Shown here: positions 56,201 to 64,000 of the stretch, one piece after another
Layout: every line of letters begins with the position of its first letter
How positions within the stretch are numbered: the stretch's first letter is position 1
Origin: Pisaster brevispinus
Lineage: Eukaryota; Echinodermata; Asteroidea; Forcipulatida; Asteriidae
NCBI GenBank assembly: GCA_023634235.1
Contig: JAMKCF010000019.1
Location: 3,658,001-3,722,000 of the forward strand
DNA: 64,000 nucleotides
Reading direction: 5' to 3'
Made by a program: the position numbers and the translations under genes
The notes under the pieces: generated by a model
Seen by the model: only the letters and a program-made list of their open reading frames with translations
Told to the model about the DNA's origin: nothing
Databases searched by the model: none

Positions 56201-59200
56201 AGAGGAATCAACAGCTGGGGGCGATTCTGAGGCCAACGGCGACAAGCCCAAAACAACAGTGTTTGTTGGGAACATCTCAGACAGGGCTCCGGATGCTCTC
56301 ATTCGTTCAATGCTTTCGGTGAGTCCAAGCTTCCTTTCTTAACAAACCTTGGGTGAGAGTACTCGAGAATGGCTGGCCATAATTCTTTCATCCTCAATCA
56401 ATATGGTCTGCAGGAGTGAGAGTGGGAGGCCTCAGTGGCTGCTGTGGGGCTCCGCAGAGCTCTAGCCCCTATGAAGGGAAGGACAAATAGTTGTGAGAGT
56501 ACTCGAGAAGGGCTGGCCATAATTATTTCATCCACAGTTAATATGGCCCGCAGGAGTGAGAGTGGGAGGCCTCGGTGACTGCCATGGGGCTCCGCAGAGC
56601 TCTGGCCCCTATGAAGAGAAGGACAAAAAGCGGCAAGAGTCTGAACAAGGGGCTGAAGGCAGAATGTTGGAGGGGCTTTGAGGGGCAAGGTGCCTGGGCT
56701 GAGACTTGGCCCGAGAGTTTGAGTTTTAGATTTAGTTTCCAAGGTGTTTTTTTTTTCCAAAAGCAATTTCACCCTCGTCCCATTAACACAAACGTTCCAT
56801 TGATACCAGAATTCAAAATTAAGAACAAAGATTCATCAGAAACAGTAAGCGTCTTAATTTATTTATTTTTTTTTGGTCTTCTTCAGAAATGTGGCTCCTT
56901 TTCAAGTTGGAAGAGAGTTCAGGGAGCGTCAGGCAAGCTGCAGGCTTTCGGCTTCTGTGAGTACGTCGCACCTGAGGCTAGCCTCAGAGCCATCAGACTG
57001 TTACACGATTTGGAATTAGGAGATAAGAAATTACTGGTGAGTAGCTTTGTTTGTTTGTTTGTTTGGATGATCTTTCTGACGAGGGAACTCGGCAAAGCAA
57101 GAGGATACAAGCGCCAAGATGGCAACAGTCAATCTCTCTCATACAAACATTGGCTTAACGCCTATGAGTAGGAACTGCATAAAACAAGAAATTGTGATTC
57201 AGCAACTAGACAACACTACATAGTCTAGCCATTGTGAAATCGGCGGTTAGCTTTGCCGGATTCGAACCCACAACCTTGTGATTGCGAGTCCTGTTGTATA
57301 ACCACTTGACCACAGTGACAGTCCATCCCCCATGAGCCTTCTGATACTTGTACTGTTTTCGCTGTATTTCGCTCGAGACTGAGCTTTTCTGTATTCTGGC
57401 CTGATGTGCATGCAAATGCTGTTGAGGATATACCAGAATTATTGATCTTAACCTTCCTACTGTGTGACCATTCAATACTATCCAGCCGTGGTTTTGAATT
57501 TAAGAACTATGTCAGCCTGCATTATGATATTGTGTGGTGAAGGCATCTACAAAGTACATGATAAACCCTCCTACTGTCTGACCATTCAACGTTATCCACA
57601 GGTTTCGAATGATAGATAAAACTATGCCAGCCTGCAGTATGGTATCATGTGGTGAATGCATACATAAATTAATTGTCAAGATTATCTCAAAGGTATCCAA
57701 GATGATGGATTAACTATTATGGTGAAGTGAATATAAACTTTTCACCCTTTTTTTTCCAGGTGAAAGTGGATGCTAAAACACGGGTGTTACTAGATGAGTA
57801 TCTAGCAGACAAAGGACAGGTAAGTTAGGAACTCTGAAAAAATGTCAAATGAATTTCATTTTGGGCGAACCACAGAAAATTTACTACAGCAGGATTTGAA
57901 CCTCTGGATTTATGTGCTGATTTTTTATGAACTGAGCTATCTAGCCCTATGTTGGCAGTCTCACTATTTTGTCAATAAGGACTTAAGCAAGACACTTCAC
58001 TGTAATCCTACGCCATCCTTCTGATGAGATGTCATACCATAGGTCCAGTGTGTTGTTTAACGCACGTAAAAAGAACCAAGTAAACTTATTGTCAAGAGAT
58101 TAGGGTTTACTCTGGTCTTTCTGGAACGGATGGCTGCAGATTTTGCTGCATCACCACGCCAACCCTTATAAGCTACTATATGAATTGGTCTTAGAATTCA
58201 AACATAGCTCCCCATACACATTGTAAGCAGAACGATCGGTGTAATAAAAGTAATAATAACAATACGCAGTTCTTTTAAAGCGCTTGATGGGTGTCTCAAA
58301 GTGCTAAGTTTTTTTTCCTACAAGGTATGTGGAGCTACGTGTTGAAGTATGAGACCTATTCCTTTACATAGGACCATGTAATGGTTTACAAGGTGCTGTG
58401 GCGCAATATGCTGCTGATCAAACCAGGAACACCGGGGCGAACCCCTTCTCTTTTCGATAAGTGCACTGGGTTCTTTAACTTGCATTACCAACCCTAGTAC
58501 ACAGGACCTATGGCTTAGTGTCCCATCAGAAGGACAAGTTAATGATGGTAAAGGTATCTTGCTGAAGGACACAAGTGCCACGACCGGGACTCGAACCCAC
58601 ACTCTGCTGATCAGAAACACCAGATCTTGTGTTCGTTTTTGTATCCGCTCGGCCACGACACAACTGAACACGCCGGTATATGGGTGGCACGTACGTAAAG
58701 TGCTCGCTTCTCACCACATCTGCCCTTCTTTGATTCCCGGCTACGGCCATATGTGAGTAGAGCTGTTGGTTCTCTCCTATGCCACAAGGGTTTTTCTCCA
58801 GGCCCTCTGGTTTGCCTCCCTCTGGAAAAAAATCAAACACTCTTGATCGCTGGCTGTGCTCCGTGGTCATATATGGGTTGATGTGGCTGGCTGCCAAAGG
58901 TGCCCTTGCATTCCAGCACCTCAAATACGTTGTAGCCGCATCCTTTGCAAAACTCCAGCTGTGAGTAAGGATGATAAGCTCTCCAAATTAATGTTATTAT
59001 TTATAACGATTGCGTATTACTAGTATACAAGTCTGACTGCTTTATAAAGACTAGCTCAAAGAAGGTGTAAATCGACTGTATCCTTGCATCAGTGCTAACA
59101 CCATGATACTGGCTCTTTTTTGCACCAAACTCAGGCACACCTGAGAGGGAAACTTGGTACCAAGTAGGAATATACCAAGTCAGCTGTTATGTCCATTTGT

Positions 59201-61338
59201 AGTTATTGGATGATATTTTGTTTACTGTTATGAAGAGCTCGGAGGATCTGGATGATGAGACCCAAGGCGAAGACTCCAATGTCAAAGGTCAAGTGGATCG
59301 ACTCATCAACGACTACAAACATGCGCTCACCAAGCCACAAGGTATGCTTATATAACTGTAAGGAGGAATGCAAAATGTAAACAGGCCGTAACTCAAGGTT
59401 AGCCTTGAGGTTTGTTGAGGTTTGCTGGGGTTTGCTGGGGTTATCTGGGGTTCAACCTAGAGTTACAACTTGTTTAGATCTACATTTTCCCTCAACCCTC
59501 CTACTCTTGGTACCATTTTTTATTTTACTCAACAGCCTATCACATCCCTGAAAGGTGGAAATGCCATCATTTCAACAAAACCTCCTAAAAGTTGGGCCTT
59601 ATTGTCTTACTTTTTTGGGGTCAGCAGTGACTCTCACCCTGGTGTACTTACTATCATACATTGACGTTGTTTGGTTGTGGGGGTTACGGGCTCGTCGCTA
59701 AAATGACAGTGTTCAGGGCCAGCGGTATCGCTGAGATTGTGAATAATTGAAATTGAAAACAAATTGGTTTGCTGTTTCAGATGAAACGTCTCAGGCACAG
59801 CAGCAGCAGCGGAGAGACACCGATCAGCGTGACCCAAAGGAACCTAAGAAGACTAAAAAGGTATGATAATGAAGAGGACATCTGGCCCCAATTTCGTAGA
59901 GCCTGTGAGCACAAAAACTTGCTAAGCAAAGAAAAATCTTGCTTAGGAGAATTAGGTTACCAGCCAACATTCCATAAAATTTACATTGTTAGCACTGGTA
60001 TCCCGCCCATTTCTTGCTAAGTAAAGAAATTTACTAAGCAGAATGTTCTGCTTAACAGCTTTATGGCCCTAATTTCAAACAGCTGCTTAAGCAGACAATT
60101 TTGTTTACAAATTTTGTGCTTGGCAGGAATCGGCAGGTTACCAGTCAGCATTCATGCATGTGACATGGTATTTTAGCTGGTAACCTTATTCTTATAAGCA
60201 AGTATTGTTGGTGCTCAGCTACTTTTTTGTTCTTAAGCAGCTCTATGAAATTGGGACCTGGGCCCCATAAAGCGCTTAGTAAATTTCTTTACTTAGCAAG
60301 AATATAGCGGGGTACCAGTGGCAACAATGTAAACTTTATGGAATGTTGTCTGGTAACCTGTTTTTGCTAAGCAATATTTTTCTGTGCCATGTATGTGGAT
60401 TTGTTTTTCAGTCCCTATCGTATTAGCCTATCGTGCTACCGGCGTGTCAGGTTACCAGCTATATCACTATGTTGTATATGGTATATGTATCCTGCATTTT
60501 TGGGCCTAGCAGCAAATTGTTAAGCAATACTTTTTGAGAAGCTCTTTATTGTTAAGCGTCTTGCATGTCTTGCTAAACAAACTCAAGTGTCATGACCAGG
60601 ATACACTTGGTGCTCGATATGGGGCATGGTGGTACCCCTCCTATGGTGTCTCCATTGTGTGCTTGGAATCTCAGGAATTCTTTAGAGGATACTAGGGGTA
60701 GGGGTACTTCTGTACAAGAGGGGGAGGTTACCCTCTGACCCCATATCGGCATGGTATACGGGATTGGAACCCACACTCTCATCATCATCATTATGGTGAT
60801 GTCCGTGTGTGCAAAAGAAAAAAGAGATATATGACACGGTTGTACCCGAAAGTCTCTCACTATTATTAGTTAACCTTATTCTCGTAAGCGAAATTTTGTT
60901 GTGCTTAGCTCATTTTTGTGCTAAAGGGGCCCTTTGAAATTGGGCCACCAGAGCTCAAGTTTGGAGCGCTAGACCAACCGACCTTATCCATCTCCGGGTT
61001 CCATCTCCGGATTCAATCTCCGGGTTCCATCTCCGGGTTCCATCTCCGGGTTCCATCTCCGGGTTCCATCTCCGGGTTCCATCTCCGGGTTCCATCTCCG
61101 GGTTTCATCTCCGGGTTCCATCTCCGGGTTCCATCTCCGGGTTCCATCTCCGGGTTCCATCTCCGGGTTCCATCTCCGGGTTCCATCTCCAGGTTACATC
61201 GGTACAATTTCTTGAATTTTCGCTTCTTTTTTTTCCCCCCTTATTTTGTAGGAGAATATTCAGGATCTGAATAACATTGAGGAAGACAAACGTCACATCA
61301 TCAGCCGTGAGATTGACCGCTTCAGAGATACTTACAAG
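49501..61338 (+). CDS. RBM25: RBM25 (RNA-binding motif protein 25), N-terminal part, 3' end off the window
   Basis: Splicing regulator of the nuclear speckle and U1 snRNP-associated factor. Coding exons: 49501-49600, 50531-50583, 51489-51554, 54873-54923, 56109-56318, 56887-57036, 57760-57819, 59236-59341, 59781-59860, 61252-61338; 321 residues so far, all frames agree. The Pro/Met-rich N-terminus (MSYPPPGNPFMPRPGMPPG) matches the family style. Residues 91-121 are Q15-P3-Q13, then the RRM (about 139-213) with RNP2 VFVGNI and RNP1-like LQAFGFCEY, and the family signature WKRVQGASGKLQAFGFCEY is unmistakable. Exon 10 (NNIEEDKRHIISREIDRFRD) matches the segment before the RE/RD-rich region. That region and the C-terminal PWI domain must lie to the right. 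The acceptor of exon 8 (ATGAAG|AGC) has a weak pyrimidine tract. The polyQ block is not a feature I know from vertebrate RBM25. Confidence 0.93.
49840..50150. repeat. Inverted pair of tRNA-Asn-like SINEs
   Basis: A minus-oriented copy (49840-50010, ACCAACTGAGCTATCTAGCCC) is followed at once by a plus-oriented one (about 50020-50150, GCTCAGTTGGTAGAGCGCC). Both share the tail ending in AAATTTACC near a TTTCCTTGTGG block. RBM25 intron 1. Confidence 0.65.
50170..50420 (+). repeat. tRNA-Asn-like SINE, longer form
   Basis: Whole-length relative of 27430-27690, with a decayed tRNA-like head (GGGCTGAATAGCTAGC, lacking the D-arm middle). Confidence 0.6.
54390..54674 (-). repeat. tRNA-Leu-derived SINE, minus orientation
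   Basis: On the minus strand: GGCCGAGTGGTTAAGAGCAC, anticodon CAA, T-arm GGGTTCGAGTCCC, then the family body. RBM25 intron 3. Confidence 0.75.
55211..55406. repeat. Foldback repeat (MITE-like)
   Basis: GGGCCCAATTTCATAGAGC at the left, CAGCTCTTTGAAATTGAGAG at the right. A more diverged relative occupies 55546-55810. Confidence 0.75.
56353..56633 (+). repeat. 140-bp tandem duplication in RBM25 intron 5
   Basis: Two copies (boundary near 56492) of a segment starting GTGAGAGTACTCGAGAA, including GGAGTGAGAGTGGGAGGCCT and GGGGCTCCGCAGAGCTCT. Few differences between copies, so recent. Confidence 0.85.
57446..57663 (+). repeat. Dispersed ~110-bp tandem repeat, RBM25 intron 6
   Basis: Two units containing CTACTGTGTGACCATTCAA and AACTATGTCAGCCTGC-type blocks. 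The same family forms the array at 2106-2520 in a BIRC6 intron. Confidence 0.7.
57979..58260 (+). repeat. 5'-truncated tRNA-Leu SINE
   Basis: Body sequence of the SINE family (AAGCAAGACACTTCACTGTAA ... AAAAAGAACC) ending in a TAATAATAA tail, without a head. RBM25 intron 7. Confidence 0.65.
58320..58663 (-). repeat. tRNA-Leu-derived SINE, minus orientation
   Basis: Plus-strand CGGGACTCGAACCCACACTC and TCGGCCACGACAC are the reverse of the family T-arm and head. With the preceding plus copy it makes an inverted pair in RBM25 intron 7. Confidence 0.75.
59884..60400. repeat. Cluster of foldback repeats, RBM25 intron 9
   Basis: Three abutting copies: 59884-60064, 60065-60257 and 60260-60400. The third is an inverted relative of the first (TTACTTAGCAAGAA against TTCTTGCTAAGTAA), so the cluster can fold at more than one level. 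Confidence 0.75.
60987..61194 (+). repeat. 13-bp minisatellite, RBM25 intron 9
   Basis: Sixteen copies of TTCCATCTCCGGG with few differences. Its last copy ends 57 bp before the start of coding exon 10 (61252). Confidence 0.95.
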
Positions 61339-64000
61339 GTACGTTCACTTCCCACTCTCCTCCTAATCCTCTCAAAATGAATGAATGCTGTCAATTTTTG
61401 TCATTACACATTTGTACTGATTCATAATTTTTTTCTTCAAATTTTCTCCCAATTTTTAAATAGAAAGCCCCTTTTAAATGACCTGCTTGATTCTATGGTG
61501 TTTTAATTATTTTAAAAAAATATAGTTCATTTTTGAAGATTGTTTTTTAGATGCTGTTTCCAATAACGAAAATGAACCTTTGTAATCTGTCAAACAGAAT
61601 TTACAAAATCTCCTCAAATTAAAAATGAATGCCATCCTTATCTTTCCATTGAAGGCTCCACTTTCCCACTGAAAAATAAAAACAGTCTTTTAATTATCAC
61701 CAGAAACTTTAACAAAAATCAAGTCATAACTGACAATTTTGAACCCATATCTACCTGACTGGACACCGTACTTAAACACTGCTCCTGCCTAAGCCCATGC
61801 AGTCAGTTGGCAGTGCTGTTCTTGCCGCATGACATTTAACATTTATTATTGGCTGCCTTCCAAATGAACACACCTCAACAAGCTGTATACTGTTAGAAAG
61901 AGCATCTCATTCTCTTTAATGCTATATACTTTTGTGTCATGTTTCCCATCTCATATCAGTATCAAAAAGTGTAAAGAAAGATGCTTGCATTTTGCGTGTT
62001 TTCCCGTAGATGATGTTGGTGGGTAGATATGGATTTAAGTTGACTTTAAAATTGTTGTAACTTGACCCCCAACCCGAAAAAAAAAGAAAAGGAAAGAAAG
62101 TTCGATCCAATCTATTTATTTGATTGATTTGATTTAATGTAATAATAAGATTGGTTGGTTTATATGGGAAATGTATCATATTTGGCCAGCCCGGTGCAGT
62201 GTGCCGGCATATAGTAGACATAAAAAAAATTCGCTCATATATGACATGTATCGGACTTCATTTGGATCATCCAAACCACACATAAGTTTTCTGCGGAATC
62301 GGCTGTGTGGAGTTGACATTGATAAAACAAGGCATGTCATTCTTAATCGCGGTTGAAGCATTTGATGTCAATAGCCAAAGTGTAGGCAGGAGATGCAAGG
62401 ATTCGCAACCCATGTCCCAGGTGAGGTGAACATTCATTTTCTAGAATTGTTTTCTTTTTGTCTCTATTGTTACAATGTTTACTATTTGTCAGCCATCGCC
62501 CAGGCAACCCAAACATGAAACATTTCCCGTGAAATTTCTAGAAAATTGCACTCCCCATTCCAGATTAAAACAATAATTTTTGTGTGAGTTTAACCTCATC
62601 TGGCGTTGAACAATACTTTGTATAAATTCGTCTGGCAAATTATCATTTGTGGATGAGCGATGTTTTGTTTCTGTGTTTGTACACAAACATTTTAGCTAGT
62701 AGCGAGCCACATGTGGCATTCACATTGTTAACGGCCCATTGTAATGTACCCCCACTGTGCATAGAATGCTATAGAATACCTCGCCATACAAGCCAAACAG
62801 CAGAGTGGCGTTCTTTGCCGTTCATTTTACGTAGGAACAAACTGCAAGGGCTGGTGAGTATTGCATACAAATAATAGGCAGTGCCAGTGCACTGCTGATA
62901 ATGGTAGTGACGGACTCTAAGACTTGACGTTGGTCTTCGTCCACCAAGTAAGTCATTTTGTTGTTTTTTTGTCTACGTACCTGACCTAAAACTAGCTTCA
63001 ATGCGCTCTTAATCGCTGTGTTGAAACCTGTTTACATGTAGTTGGAACTCTTTGTGTGTTTTGAGTTCCAATAATGGAATCCAAAATGTGTATTGTGTTG
63101 AACGTTCAAAGTGTAATATCTTTTGCACAGTTTCTACTCAAGTTGTGGAAACATCTGTACTGCGCTTTCTCTTCGCAAATCTTGTTTATGGCATTGTAAA
63201 CAGGCATTGAAGTACAAAGAGGCCACAAAGGCCATGGCCTCTGTTGCCCCTGGTCTTGGCCTTGGTGCCCCTTCACAAGTTTCCCAATTTGCAAAATGAA
63301 AAGGGCCATTCAAAGATGAAATTCCAGGTCTGTGTAAAATCTGACACGAAGCAGTCTTTTTCTGTAGTTTGTGTGTTTTGTTTCTGAGTGTCCAGTTGAA
63401 CAGAGCATCTTGACGGTCACAGAGGTACGTGAACTATAAGTTCTTTGTAGCTGTAAGCGTTAACAACAAGATTGGTTATTTTCAGCCGCGAAAAACGAGG
63501 ACTCGACGTAGATCATCAACTGGGACCAAAAGTTTAATGTGACGGATCGACTCCGCCACATTAGGCCATGAGTCCCAAGGTCATGTTTGCTTTAAAGACC
63601 AAAAAAACCTACTTAATACAGAGGAAATCTTGTCAAGATATACCATAAATTTCAGCAAGGATAAAAAGTTGTCTTGATGACTGTGATTGGTGAGTTTGCG
63701 CCCTCAATCTCTCTTTTGAATGAGTTTGCCCCATAGAGCTTTACCGCAGTGTGGCCATCTTTTATTCCGATTCATACAAGTTCATCTAACCGTGAGCAAG
63801 TTGGAGTGCGCACATTCAGTCGCTCCGTGGTTGACCACTGACTGCCAATGTACATGCAAGGATGCAAGGATGTACATGCAGGGATGTACTTGTTTGGAAG
63901 TCTGGTCAACCATCGGTATGGTATTCAACACTTCCGTTATTAGGCTATAGTGTCACTGGTTTCCTTCTGCGCTTTACATGCGTTAGCATAAAACAAGGCT
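61339..64000. other. RBM25 intron or downstream sequence
   Basis: Starts at the strong donor after exon 10 (GTACGT). No further RBM25 exon recognised. Contains a dispersed repeat (63190-63330, related to 53125-53255, 23457-23560 and, inverted, 16600-16760) and a nested hairpin around 63521-63577. Presumably intron 10. Confidence 0.5.

Noticed and set aside
56030..56302. Cys-rich and Ala-rich minus-strand open frames
   Set aside because: Antisense readings of the RBM25 CAG-rich exon.
60987..61194. CRISPR-like or silk-like repeat
   Set aside because: Units are contiguous 13-mers without spacers in a eukaryotic intron; it is a minisatellite.

Overview
This is a window of animal nuclear DNA. 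Five protein genes are split by GT-AG introns, and every splice junction I joined keeps the reading frame. The space between and inside genes is filled with tRNA-derived SINEs, short foldback (MITE-like) elements, minisatellites and long G or C runs. There is no bacterial-style gene packing and no virus. Single-copy invertebrate-style genes (cytosolic HSP90, a two-exon TSSK-type kinase, BIRC6, RBM25) together with many 'CCCAATTTCATAGAGCTGC' foldback repeats suggest an invertebrate deuterostome. An echinoderm, perhaps a sea star, is my best guess. That is inference from repeat style and protein similarity, not proof.

Layout: 25-9279 (minus) is the 5' end of BIRC6, eight exons covering the N-terminal beta-propeller start and the BIR zinc-binding domain; the rest lies off the left edge. 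9280-12880 is intergenic. About 12890-23422 (plus) is a complete cytosolic HSP90: heat-shock elements, TATA box, probable 5' UTR exon, twelve coding exons (725 aa, ending MEEVD) and two poly(A) signals. 23430-27970 is repeat-rich and may hold the 5' UTR of the next gene. 28023-35532 (plus) is a four-exon multi-zinc-finger protein (1347 aa, about 28 fingers), whose introns carry a 1.7-kb telomere-like minisatellite, a long foldback element and a minisatellite grown out of a SINE. 35533-43400 is repeat-rich intergenic DNA. 43401-46389 (plus) is a two-exon testis-specific serine kinase homologue (374 aa). 46390-49465 holds a periodic foldback MITE and the probable RBM25 promoter. 49501-61338 (plus) is the 5' part of RBM25 (ten coding exons, 321 aa so far) with a large polyglutamine insert before the RRM; the RE/RD-rich and PWI parts lie off the right edge.

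The genes do not form a pathway. BIRC6 (anti-apoptotic ubiquitin ligase) and HSP90 (chaperone) are divergently arranged stress-survival genes about 4 kb apart, which may be chance. The most unusual things are structural: the triplicated three-finger module in the zinc-finger protein, the strand-biased telomere-like array in its first coding intron, the SINE-seeded minisatellite, the hairpin-unit MITE, the nested TTAA element, and the polyQ exon of RBM25 opening on a run of possible NAGNAG acceptors.
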